From assembly GCA_000016765.1 (NCBI GenBank), contig CP000699.1, positions 4,095,501 through 4,159,500 of the forward strand: DNA of 64,000 bases, read 5' to 3'. Below the pieces are notes generated by a model, which was not told where the DNA came from, searched no databases, and saw only the letters and a program-made list of their open reading frames with translations. Both the position numbers and the translations under genes were made by a program. Positions within the stretch are counted from its first letter, which is position 1; every line of letters begins with the position of its first letter. Shown one piece after another: positions 17,699 to 25,132 of this stretch. The DNA comes from Rhizorhabdus wittichii RW1 (GTDB taxonomy: Bacteria > Pseudomonadota > Alphaproteobacteria > Sphingomonadales > Sphingomonadaceae).

Positions 17699-18097
17699 TC
17701 AGGCGGAGGGTGGCCCAATCGCGGGCGGGCGAAGATAGATACCGCGCCAGAGGACTATACGCGGCGGAAGGCGGAAACCCGTCGCGATGATGAAAGCGAT
17801 CGCGATCGCCAGCAGAAGCGCGTCGGTCGCCGCGAGTGTGGGCGAGGACAGTCCGGAGAAGGCGCAGGGCGCTTCCGCCTTTTTGTGCTCCCCATGGTCA
17901 TGTTCGCCGGTCTTGCCCGGCAGCTCCAAGACGATCGTCTGCGGCCCTTGACCCGAGCAGAGCTGGACGAGGATCACACCATTCGAGGCGACCGGCATGA
18001 AACCCGCGGGCACCAGGGCTTTTACGATCAGCGTGGCGCCCAGAAGCAACGCGCACAGCCAATGATGCCGGCCAAGGAATTTGCGGGTCTCAGTCAC
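17699..18097 (-). CDS. DUF2946-type membrane protein of copper operon
   Basis: 132 residues. There are two hydrophobic stretches, near 15-34 and 90-108, a Cys in a VQLCSGQGPQ segment, and a metal-type His cluster GEHDHGEHKK near 61-70 followed by APCAFSG. This is the layout of DUF2946 proteins, which occur next to copper receptors and have no proven function. The start is a GTG at 18097 without an obvious ribosome site. The receptor gene follows after 65 bases. A metal-binding accessory role is inferred. Confidence 0.75.
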   Translation of the reverse strand: MTETRKFLGRHHWLCALLLGATLIVKALVPAGFMPVASNGVILVQLCSGQGPQTIVLELPGKTGEHDHGEHKKAEAPCAFSGLSSPTLAATDALLLAIAIAFIIATGFRLPPRIVLWRGIYLRPPAIGPPSA

Positions 18098-18127
18098 GTC
18101 GCGTCGTCTATGCTGATATTGCCACTA

Positions 18128-18143
18128 TGTCGAGAATACGACA
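18128..18143. promoter_or_regulatory. Inverted repeat TGTCG-AGAATA-CGACA upstream of the copper operon
   Basis: A perfect 5-bp inverted repeat with a 6-base spacer lies 30 bases before the DUF2946 start, where a repressor site would be expected. No known copper-regulator box is matched. The rest of the 145-base gap to the integrase stop shows nothing recognised. Confidence 0.3.
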
Positions 18144-18242
18144 CGCTGAAAAGTTTAACGGCCATGTTCGTCGGATTGCAGCGGCTGTCATTTGATGGCA
18201 TCGACACATGCCCTTTGCCCGGGTCGAGCGGCTCACCGAAGT

Positions 18243-19511
18243 TCATGCCGCAAGCTGGAGTTGTGTCGATTTAGCCGCGCCCTCCGCAAGCAGCCGTTCG
18301 ATCTCGTCGGACGTTCGCCGCACGGCGAGCTTGAGCGCCTCGTCGATGTGGATGTAGTCTTGGGTGACGTTCTGCGAGGCATGGCCAAGCATGGCGCGGA
18401 TCGTCAGCTCCGAGAAACCGAGATCGCCCGCCACGCTGCCGAAGGTGTGGCGCAGCGTGTGCGGCGTAATGCCCTCTATCCCCGCCAGCTTGGCAACGCG
18501 CTGGAGGCAGGCGCTGACTGCGGTGAATGGCCCCCGCCCGACTTCCGAGGGGAAAGCGTGCGGATTGCCCACGATCACCGGCTGGCTCTCGACGGCCTTG
18601 ACGGCCGCAGGGCCGATCGCACGAATCTGCGCGCCGCCCTTGGTGTCGGGGAATGCCACATAGCCGCCGGCTCCATTGACCCAGGCTCGGTGCATCGCTT
18701 GGCCTTCCTCACGGCGGTATCCGGTCAGCAAGAGCGTGCGCAGCACGCCGAGGGCGACAGGGTTCTCGCCATTGCGCTCCGCATAGGCCATCGCCTTGCC
18801 CATCAACACTATCTCGGCGACGTTCAGGCGCCGGGTCTTCTTCTTACCGGCCAGCTTCTTCGCTCCCTGCGTCGGGTGAGCGTCCAGCAGGCCCTTATGC
18901 TTCGCATGCCCGATGATGGCCTGGAGCGTGCCGACGCAGCGCGCCGCCACACCGGCGCCGCCGGTCGCCATGCCGCCCCGGCCGCCGCTGCGCGGCTTCG
19001 CCGTCTTCCCGTCCTTCACATCGGTCTGCATCTGCTCGACATCAGCGATCGTCAGATGCTTGACGATCCGCTTGCCCAGGAGCGGCTTGATATGCGTCTT
19101 GATGCGGCTCTCATCCATGTCGAGCGACGATTTCTTGATCGGCAGGTTCTTGCGGCCGAGGATATTGCCCGCCCGAGCCTCGGTCAGATACCAGTCGCAC
19201 ATCTCCTCGACCGTCATTCCCTTGCGCGCCTGGCGAACCTCATCGGCGGGGTCTTCGCCGCCGATCACGGCCGCCAGCTTGAGCTTGGCCTGGTCGCGTG
19301 CCTGATCGACCGTCAGCACGCCATAGCGCGCGATATTGATGCGGCGCTTGATGCCCTCGGCGTTGCGATACTGGACGATGAACGTCTTGAGGCCGGACGG
19401 CAGCACGCGCACGCCGAAGCCTTTCAGCTCGGTATCCCAAAGCACGGTCTGCTTTTTCGACGGCGGCACGAGCGCATCGACCGCGCGCTTGGTCAGCTTG
19501 CTGGTTGGCAT
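18243..19511 (-). CDS. Tyrosine-type site-specific integrase
   Basis: 422 residues: an N-terminal DUF4102-like arm-binding domain beginning near LTKRAVDALVPP, a core-binding domain, and a C-terminal catalytic domain. Visible catalytic residues are Arg in LLTGYRREEG, the HTLRHTF box, His in MLGHASQ, and the nucleophile Tyr in TQDYIHID. I chose the ATG at 19511 because GGAGGATC precedes it; the open frame continues 17 codons further without a ribosome site. The gene starts about 180 bases from a tRNA-Gly fragment, as expected for an island integrase acting at that tRNA. The catalytic residues look intact. Confidence 0.93.
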   Translation of the reverse strand: MPTSKLTKRAVDALVPPSKKQTVLWDTELKGFGVRVLPSGLKTFIVQYRNAEGIKRRINIARYGVLTVDQARDQAKLKLAAVIGGEDPADEVRQARKGMTVEEMCDWYLTEARAGNILGRKNLPIKKSSLDMDESRIKTHIKPLLGKRIVKHLTIADVEQMQTDVKDGKTAKPRSGGRGGMATGGAGVAARCVGTLQAIIGHAKHKGLLDAHPTQGAKKLAGKKKTRRLNVAEIVLMGKAMAYAERNGENPVALGVLRTLLLTGYRREEGQAMHRAWVNGAGGYVAFPDTKGGAQIRAIGPAAVKAVESQPVIVGNPHAFPSEVGRGPFTAVSACLQRVAKLAGIEGITPHTLRHTFGSVAGDLGFSELTIRAMLGHASQNVTQDYIHIDEALKLAVRRTSDEIERLLAEGAAKSTQLQLAA

Positions 19512-19524
19512 CGTGATCCTCCAG

Positions 19525-19572
19525 TTGGAGACAAAGCCCGACGGAAGGGGTATTGTCTCCAAATTGTCTCCA
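19525..19572. repeat. Three TTGTCTCC repeats in the integrase leader (possible arm sites)
   Basis: TTGGAGACAA (19525-19534) is an exact inverted copy of TTGTCTCCAA (19553-19562), and a third copy, TTGTCTCCA, follows at 19564-19572. All lie directly upstream of the integrase start and within 170 bases of the tRNA fragment. Repeats of this size and placement match arm-type integrase sites or a site for autoregulation. Confidence 0.45.
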
Positions 19573-19690
19573 TGCGGCGCCCAATTGCGTCCAGCAGCAG
19601 GATACGATAGGAGAGGTTAAGTATCAAGAACTGTTGAAGAAATCGTAGTATGGCGTAGCCTTGGAAAGCATGGAAAAGCCGCTTATCGAA

Positions 19691-19736
19691 GTTGCCAAGG
19701 TTGGGGTCGAGGGTTCGAATCCCTTCGCCCGCTCCA
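19691..19736 (+). other. Attachment site: truncated 3' fragment of tRNA-Gly(GCC)
   Basis: The bases give the anticodon loop TTGCCAA (19692-19698, anticodon GCC), the 3' anticodon strand, a 5-base variable loop, T-stem GAGGG and CCCTT around TTCGAAT, acceptor strand CGCCCGC, discriminator T and CCA (19734-19736). This is the 3' part of a tRNA-Gly. The 5' part is missing: the preceding bases neither pair with the anticodon or acceptor strands nor resemble a GCGGGCG start. Such a piece next to an integrase is the typical distal attachment site. The downstream GGGGGTAATGATGATCCCC may be the old tRNA terminator. Confidence 0.82.
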
Positions 19737-19905
19737 GTTTTCAAGGGGGTAATGATGATCCCCTTCACCGAAAACCGATAGTGAATCTGGTCCGAAGCAT
19801 GTTCGGTTGAGGCGTTGTTGCGCCATCGACGCCTGAGCGGCGTCGTTTATCCGGAACCTGTCATACGACCCAGGCCGTTTTGGGCCCGGGCCGGTCGATG
19901 ACTTC

Positions 19906-21414
19906 CTAACCCTCGTCGAGCATCACGCCCGCGCGGATCACCGTGTGCGACAATATCCCCTCATGGCCCAGCTCGAAGCCGACGCCGGACTGCTTGGCGC
20001 CGCCGAAGGGCAGCGAGAGGTCGAGGATGTTGTGGGTGTTGATCCACACCGTGCCCGTCTTCAGCCGCTCGAAATAGCGGTTGGCGGTCCGCAGCCCCTC
20101 GGTCCAGATGCTGGCGCCGAGGCCGAAGGCGGTGTCGTTGGCGATGCGCAGGGCCTCCTCGTCGTCCTTGAACGGGAAGGCGCACAGCACCGGGCCGAAG
20201 ATCTCCTGCTGCACGGTGGGGTGGCCATGGTCGAGGCCGGTGATCACCGCCGGGGTGAAGTAGCTTCCGGCGCTCTCGACGATCTCGCCGCCTATGACGC
20301 GGGCGCCGGCCTCGCGGGCGCGGTCGACATGGCCGGCGACGCGGGCGCGATGGTCGGCGCTGACCAGCGGGCCCATCATCGACGCCGGGTCGAGCCCCGG
20401 CCCGAGCCGGATCGACGCCGCGATCTCGGCGACGCCGGCGACCACCGCGTCGAAATGCCTCTCGTGGATCAGCGCGCGCGATCCGGCGCAGCAATTCTGC
20501 CCCGAATTGCCGTAGATCGCCCAGGCCGCGCCGGGGATCGCCTTTTCCAGGTCGGCGTCCTCGGCGATGATCAGCGGCGATTTGCCGCCGAGTTCGAGAT
20601 TATAATGCTTGAAGCTGCGGGCGGCCTGTTCGGCGATAAGCTGGCCGACCCGGGTCGAGCCGGTGAAGTTGATCTTGTCGACGCCGGGATGCTCGATCAG
20701 CGCCCGGCCGGTGACCTCCCCGGTGCCGGTGACGACGTTGACGACCCCCGGCGGAACCCCGGCCGCGTCGCACAGCTCGGCCAGCCGCAGCGCGGTGAGC
20801 GAGGTCAGCTCGGACGGCTTGAGTATGATCGTGCAGCCCGTCGCCAGCACCGGCGCCAGCTTCCACACCGCCTGGCAGAGCGGCACGTTCCATGGCGTGA
20901 TCGCGGCGACGACGCCGACCGGGAAGCGCCGGGTGAACCCGTTGAAGCGCAGGTTCGGAAGATAGGGGACCGACAGGTCCATCGTCTCGCCGTGGAGCTT
21001 GGTCGCCCAGCCCGCCATGTAGCGCAGCGTGTGGACCGACAGGTCGGCGTCGAACAGGCGGGTGTTGGCGATCAGCTTGCCGCTGTTGACCGTCTCGATC
21101 TCGGCCAGCGACCCCGCCTCGTCGCGGATCAGATCGGCGAGGCGGAGCATGATCTCCTCGCGCTGGTGCGGACGCATCCGCGCCCAGGCGGGGTCCTCCA
21201 GCGCGCGGCGCGCGGCCTGCACGGCGGCATCGACGTCGGCGGGGCTGGCCTGCGCGATGCGGCCCACTTCATCTCCGCTGCTCGGATCGGTCACCGGCAG
21301 CGTCTCGCCGCGCTCGGCGGCGCGCCATTCGCCGCCGATGAACAGCCCCTTGGTGCCGCCGATGAAGTCGCGCGCCTTCGCGCTCAGCCGCGAAAGGTCG
21401 TTGGCCGTCGTCAT
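19906..21414 (-). CDS. NAD(P)-dependent aldehyde dehydrogenase
   Basis: 502 residues, full ALDH length. Visible are the cofactor region ITPWNVPL, the GSTRVG turn, the catalytic Glu in LELGGKSP near 270, the nucleophile in GQNCCAGSR near 302-310, and EIFGPVLC near 400. It oxidises an aldehyde to an acid in the cytosol; the overall pattern is close to betaine- or aromatic-aldehyde dehydrogenases. It starts 27 bases after the APC permease gene and is probably cotranscribed with it from the site at 22983-22999. In this cluster it could oxidise an aldehyde released by the amine oxidase. Confidence 0.93.
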   Translation of the reverse strand: MTTANDLSRLSAKARDFIGGTKGLFIGGEWRAAERGETLPVTDPSSGDEVGRIAQASPADVDAAVQAARRALEDPAWARMRPHQREEIMLRLADLIRDEAGSLAEIETVNSGKLIANTRLFDADLSVHTLRYMAGWATKLHGETMDLSVPYLPNLRFNGFTRRFPVGVVAAITPWNVPLCQAVWKLAPVLATGCTIILKPSELTSLTALRLAELCDAAGVPPGVVNVVTGTGEVTGRALIEHPGVDKINFTGSTRVGQLIAEQAARSFKHYNLELGGKSPLIIAEDADLEKAIPGAAWAIYGNSGQNCCAGSRALIHERHFDAVVAGVAEIAASIRLGPGLDPASMMGPLVSADHRARVAGHVDRAREAGARVIGGEIVESAGSYFTPAVITGLDHGHPTVQQEIFGPVLCAFPFKDDEEALRIANDTAFGLGASIWTEGLRTANRYFERLKTGTVWINTHNILDLSLPFGGAKQSGVGFELGHEGILSHTVIRAGVMLDEG

Positions 21415-21441
21415 GGGATCGTCTCCTGATTGGCTGCGCGT

Positions 21442-22899
21442 TTACCCGGCCACCTGGCTCAGCCCGATGCGGGCGAAGACCTCGGGGCGGCGGCGACGCA
21501 GAAGAAGGGCCTGCGCCACGCCGATCCCCGCGATCACGAGGAGCAGCGCCGGCAGCCGGTTGATGAAGGTCGAATCGGTGCCGGTCAGCAGCGGATAATT
21601 GGCGACCGAGAGGATCGTGCCGGTCGCCAGCATCGCGCCGCCGGCGAAGGGGAAGAACGAGACCAGGCCGAGCCGTCCGGTCCGTTTCCGGAGGAAGACG
21701 GGGATGGCGAAGGCGGTGATCGTCAGCAGCGCCATCAGCCCGACCGAGCCGAAGCCGGTCAGCGCGGTGGTGAGCGACAGCAGCGGGTCGAGCCCGGCCA
21801 GCGCGAACAGCGAGATCACGACCGACAGTATCAGGATGACCGGCAGGCCGGCGTTGAACGGCGCGCCGTTGGCGCTGCGCGTCCGGGCGAGGCGGGCGGG
21901 CAGGGCCCCGTCGCGGGCCAGGGCGAAGACGTAGCGCGCGCTGTTGTTGAACAGGCCGAGCACCGCGGCGAAGGCGCTGCTGATCACCAGCAGCGACAGG
22001 ATCGCCTCGCCTTGCCGGCCGAGATAGTGGCGCGCCAGGCCGAACACGAACTGTCCGGGGTCCTTGCCGGCGGCGGCGCCGATGCCGGGCCCGCTCGCGA
22101 CGATGAAGGCATAGGCGGTGAACACGTAGAACAGGCAGATCACGCCGATCGCGGCATAGGTCGCGCGGGGAATGGAGACCTCCGGATTGCGGGCTTCCTC
22201 CTGATAGATCGCCGTCGCCTCGAAGCCGATCACCGAGTTGAAGGCATAGATGGCGCTGACGCCGAGTCCCGGCGCGAGCACGACCGACGGCGCGAAGATG
22301 TGGCCGGGCGCCCCGAAGCCTTCGGCCAGCAGGATCGCGACGTCGAGCGCGAGGATGGCGATCACCTCGGCCCCCAGCGCGATCGCGAGCAGCTTGGCGG
22401 TGAAGTCGATGCGGAAATAGGAGAGCAGCGCCAGGATCGCGATCACCGTCAGCGCGCTCACGCCCCAATGGACGAAATCGAGCCCCAGCGTGTGGAGCAG
22501 GCTGGTGACGAAATAGGACAGCGCCCCCAGCGTCGCGCAGCACAGCGCGACATAGGAGACCAGCGCGACATAGGAGCCGGCGAGCCCCGCCGTCCGGCCG
22601 AAGGTCTGCGCGATGATCGCGTAGAAGGCGCCCGCGTTGCGGATATGGGGCAGCAGGCGGACATAGCCGATCGCGAACAGTGCGATCGCCAGGCCCGACA
22701 GCGCATAGGTGCCCGCCACCCCCATGCCGTTGCCCAGCGCGAAGGAGATCGGCATGGTCGCGACGACGATCGCCATCGGCGCGGCGACGGCCAGCACCAT
22801 GAAGGTGATGTCGACGCTGCCGAGCACGCCTTCCGCCAATATGCCGGTCGCGGGCTGGTCGTCGGCGGGGCCGGACGGGGAACGGGTCCGTTCGTGCAA
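21442..22899 (-). CDS. APC-superfamily amino-acid/amine permease
   Basis: 485 residues with about twelve hydrophobic helices. Early motifs include GSVDITFMVLAVAAPMAIV and the helix-6-like FNSVIGFEATAIYQEEARNP, which is characteristic of APC amino-acid permeases. I chose a TTG start at 22899 because GGAG lies nine bases upstream; another TTG at 22962 would add 21 residues but lacks a ribosome site. It is divergent from the SnoaL-LysR unit and sits upstream of the aldehyde dehydrogenase. The likely role is inner-membrane uptake of an amino-acid-like or amine intermediate. Confidence 0.88.
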   Translation of the reverse strand: MHERTRSPSGPADDQPATGILAEGVLGSVDITFMVLAVAAPMAIVVATMPISFALGNGMGVAGTYALSGLAIALFAIGYVRLLPHIRNAGAFYAIIAQTFGRTAGLAGSYVALVSYVALCCATLGALSYFVTSLLHTLGLDFVHWGVSALTVIAILALLSYFRIDFTAKLLAIALGAEVIAILALDVAILLAEGFGAPGHIFAPSVVLAPGLGVSAIYAFNSVIGFEATAIYQEEARNPEVSIPRATYAAIGVICLFYVFTAYAFIVASGPGIGAAAGKDPGQFVFGLARHYLGRQGEAILSLLVISSAFAAVLGLFNNSARYVFALARDGALPARLARTRSANGAPFNAGLPVILILSVVISLFALAGLDPLLSLTTALTGFGSVGLMALLTITAFAIPVFLRKRTGRLGLVSFFPFAGGAMLATGTILSVANYPLLTGTDSTFINRLPALLLVIAGIGVAQALLLRRRRPEVFARIGLSQVAG

Positions 22900-22982
22900 G
22901 GGGGCGGTCTCCGGATGGCAGGGATGAACGCCATGCTTCGGGGCAATGCGCGCGCAGTTCAACCGCGATCAGCAGTGAAAAT

Positions 22983-22999
22983 GTTGCCGGGGACGCAAC
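22983..22999. promoter_or_regulatory. LysR-type operator GTTGC-N7-GCAAC, copy 1 (permease / SnoaL-LysR divergent promoter)
   Basis: GTTGC, seven bases, GCAAC. It lies 84 bases before the permease start and 104 before the first SnoaL-like gene, between divergent units. It includes TGC-N7-GCA, a T-N11-A LysR core. The LysR gene at 24008 is third in the rightward unit, so control of its own promoter is likely. Confidence 0.65.
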
Positions 23000-23102
23000 A
23001 ACAGCCGGGCTCGCGGATATTGACCGCCGTCGCGCCCGGCCATCATATCGCCGGACATGGCCGGCGACCTCGGCGCGTCGCCGCCCGAATTGAGGATGAG
23101 CA

Positions 23103-23516
23103 ATGAGCAGTGCCCAGGACAGCGCCGACATCGTCAAGCGCTTCTTCGATGCGTTCAACGCCGGGGACATCGCGGCCGCCTTCGCGACCCTGTCGCCGGA
23201 CATCGAATGGACCTATCATGGTCCGCGCGACCGGATTCCCTTTGCCGGGACCTTCGTCGGCCATGCGGGCGTGCAGGACTTCTTCGCCCGGGTCGGCCAG
23301 GTGATCGAGGTCAAGGAGATGACCCCGATCGCGCTGGTGGGCGTGGGCGACCAGGTGTTCGGACGTGGGATCGAGCACAGCATGTCGCTGGCGACCGGTA
23401 GGGAGTATCGGGTGCAATGGTCGCACGTCTATGAGGTGAAGGACGGCCTGATGACGCGCTTCGACGAGTTCATCGATACCGCGGCCGTCGCGGACTGCCT
23501 GACGGCGGAGCCATGA
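23103..23516 (+). CDS. SnoaL-like (NTF2-fold) protein
   Basis: 137 residues with the SnoaL/NTF2 pattern: an N-terminal FFDAFNAGDIAAAFATLSPDIEWTYHGP, then IPFAGTFVGHAGVQDFFARVG, ending VYEVKDGLMTRFDEFIDT. Such small cone-shaped proteins act as isomerases, cyclases, dehydratases or ligand binders. It is strikingly similar to the N-terminal half of the cytochrome fusion at 33182-34261 (shared WTY.GP.D..PF.GT..G.AGV.DFFA.V), so both likely handle related ligands. The ATG at 23103 has GAGGATGA upstream. The second SnoaL-like gene and the LysR gene follow on the same strand. Confidence 0.85.
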   Translation: MSSAQDSADIVKRFFDAFNAGDIAAAFATLSPDIEWTYHGPRDRIPFAGTFVGHAGVQDFFARVGQVIEVKEMTPIALVGVGDQVFGRGIEHSMSLATGREYRVQWSHVYEVKDGLMTRFDEFIDTAAVADCLTAEP

Positions 23517-23519
23517 CCC

Positions 23520-23999
23520 ATGACTGATCAGGGGGCGGTGGCCCAGCGCGTGGCCGCGAAATGCCGCGAGTTCGAGAACCGTTTCCGGGCGGGCCAGCTC
23601 GCCGTGATGGTCCGGGACTTCTACCTTCCGGATGCGATCATGGAAGGGCGCGAGCTGCCCGCCCAGATCGGCCATGAGGCGATCACCCGGTTGTTCATCG
23701 AGGTCCGCGACGTGTGCCGTTCGATCGAGATCGAGATCGACCCGATCACGGTGATCGGCTCGGTCGCGTTCGGCAACATCACCAACCGCAACACGCTGAT
23801 GACCGGCGACGTCGAGATCCATCGCGTGCTGATGATCTGGCAGGAGAAGGACGGCGACTGGTTCGTCTCGCGCGACTTCTTCTTCGCCGAGCAGGGCCTG
23901 CTGCTGAGCGAGCTCGACCTCGTCCCGCTGGTCGAGCGGCAACCGGGCCGCAATCGCAAGGCGCGCGGACAGGCCGCGTCGAAGGCGCAGGCACGGTAA
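23520..23999 (+). CDS. Second SnoaL-like (NTF2-fold) protein
   Basis: 159 residues. The pattern AAKCREFENRFRAGQLAVMVRDFYLPDAIMEG, a central GHEAITRLFIEVRDV, and the C-terminal VLMIWQEKDGDWFVSRDFFF indicate an NTF2-like fold of the DUF4440/SnoaL type, followed by a basic tail. The ATG lies four bases after the stop of the first SnoaL-like gene. The catalytic role is unknown. Confidence 0.78.
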   Translation: MTDQGAVAQRVAAKCREFENRFRAGQLAVMVRDFYLPDAIMEGRELPAQIGHEAITRLFIEVRDVCRSIEIEIDPITVIGSVAFGNITNRNTLMTGDVEIHRVLMIWQEKDGDWFVSRDFFFAEQGLLLSELDLVPLVERQPGRNRKARGQAASKAQAR

Positions 24000-24007
24000 G
24001 CCGCTAG

Positions 24008-24973
24008 ATGCCAGGTATCAGCCGCCGCACCTACGAGATCAGCGTCCAGGATCACCGGCTGCAATATCTGTCCCTGTCGGCGCGCCACGGCTCGATGCGC
24101 GCCGCCGCCGATTATCTGGGGGTCGCGGCCTCGTCGATCAGCCGGCAGATCAAGCTGCTCGAACGGGCGCTGAGCATCGACCTGGTCGAGAAGGGCTCCT
24201 ACAAGGTCCAGCTTACCGAGGCCGGGCAGCTCCTGATCGAATATTATGAGCGGCGGGTCGTCGAGCATCAGGAGCTGCTGGCGCGCCTCGCCGAGTTGCG
24301 CAGCACGCGGACCTCGACGATCCGCATCGTCGTCGCGCAGGGGCTGCTGGCGGCGCGCTTCCTCAAGGCCTTCGCCACCGTCTCGACCAAATATCCCGAC
24401 ATCAACATCGAGATGAAGGCGGCCGACGGCGACGAGGCCGAGCGGCTGGTGCTCAACGACGGGGCGCAGCTCGGCCTGTTGTTCGACACCGCGCAGGACG
24501 TGCGGCTGAAGCTGCTCGCGACCAGCCGGCAACCCTTCTCGCTGTTCATGTCGGAGAAGCATCCGCTGGCGCGCGAGGAGGCGATCTGGCCGGTGCAGGT
24601 ATCGGGCGAGCGGCTGGTGCTGCCCGATGCCGGCTCCCGCTTGCTCGAGATCATCCATTCGGTGTTCACCGAACGCGGCCTGCCGCTCAACATCGTCATG
24701 AAGTCGCCGTCGATCCAGGTCATCCTCGACAGCGTCGCGCAGGGCATGGGCGTCACCATGCTGCCGCGCATCCTGGGGCATCCCGCCGCGGCGATCGGCG
24801 GCATCGTCGAGCGGCCGATCCTGAGCGACGAACTGTCGGACATCCGGCTCCATCTGGTCAGCCGCGCCGGCCGCCGCATGACCCCGGCGGCGCTCGCCCT
24901 GCAGAACGCGCTGGTGCGCGAGATGCACCGGCTCGACGAGGAGCAATCCGCGCAGCCGCCGGCGCGCGGCTGA
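24008..24973 (+). CDS. LysR-family transcriptional regulator of the catabolic cluster
   Basis: 321 residues. The winged helix-turn-helix is SLSARHGSMRAAADYLGVAASSISRQIKLLERAL (about 20-53), followed by the linker helix and a periplasmic-binding-like effector domain starting near TIRIVVAQGLLAARF. LysR proteins bind T-N11-A palindromes and usually respond to a pathway intermediate. It is the only regulator in the 20-43 kb cluster and lies between two of five GTTGC-N7-GCAAC palindromes (22983 and 25018), so it is the best candidate for their ligand-controlled activator. It starts eight bases after the second SnoaL-like gene. Confidence 0.92.
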   Translation: MPGISRRTYEISVQDHRLQYLSLSARHGSMRAAADYLGVAASSISRQIKLLERALSIDLVEKGSYKVQLTEAGQLLIEYYERRVVEHQELLARLAELRSTRTSTIRIVVAQGLLAARFLKAFATVSTKYPDINIEMKAADGDEAERLVLNDGAQLGLLFDTAQDVRLKLLATSRQPFSLFMSEKHPLAREEAIWPVQVSGERLVLPDAGSRLLEIIHSVFTERGLPLNIVMKSPSIQVILDSVAQGMGVTMLPRILGHPAAAIGGIVERPILSDELSDIRLHLVSRAGRRMTPAALALQNALVREMHRLDEEQSAQPPARG

Positions 24974-25017
24974 CGCCCGGCCTCGGGGCCGAACCGCCCG
25001 GATCATCGAAAAGCAAC

Positions 25018-25034
25018 GTTGCGGATCGCGCAAC
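25018..25034. promoter_or_regulatory. LysR-type operator GTTGC-N7-GCAAC, copy 2 (TonB receptor-amidohydrolase-CobW unit)
   Basis: GTTGC, seven bases, GCAAC, 98 bases before the TonB receptor start. A further GCAAC immediately upstream (25013-25017) makes a GCAACGTTGC palindrome, so two dimers could bind side by side as many LysR proteins do. Confidence 0.65.
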
Positions 25035-25132
25035 AACTGCGGGTCCCGGGGCCGTTGTGATCGCCCCGGGCTTCGACGACCTTCCGCCAAAATCGAGCGC
25101 AGCGTGGAATTATCCACGCGGAAAGGGAAAGA

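Larger units (their letters stand above)
1..19736. mobile_element. Right part of a tRNA-Gly-integrated genomic island (left end outside window)
   Basis: The integrase, its repeats and the truncated tRNA-Gly copy define one boundary at 19736. Because the truncated copy reads on the plus strand, the inserted DNA lies on its 5' side, to the left. The island would carry the bd oxidase, CydDC, ClC, peroxiredoxins, persulfide oxidation and copper receptor genes. The left boundary, an intact tRNA-Gly, is not in the window. Later nested insertions cannot be excluded. Confidence 0.5.

Noticed and set aside
19691-19736. A functional tRNA-Gly gene
   Set aside because: The 5' acceptor, D-arm and 5' anticodon strand are absent, so it is only a fragment.
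19493-19768. A 91-codon frame with GEGIRTLDPNLGN
   Set aside because: This is the known artefact of translating the complement of a tRNA 3' end; here it reveals the tRNA-Gly fragment instead.
19813-19830. A sixth LysR palindrome (GTTGTTGCGCCATCG)
   Set aside because: Only the left arm matches; the right arm is ACGCC, and it lies after the aldehyde dehydrogenase stop.
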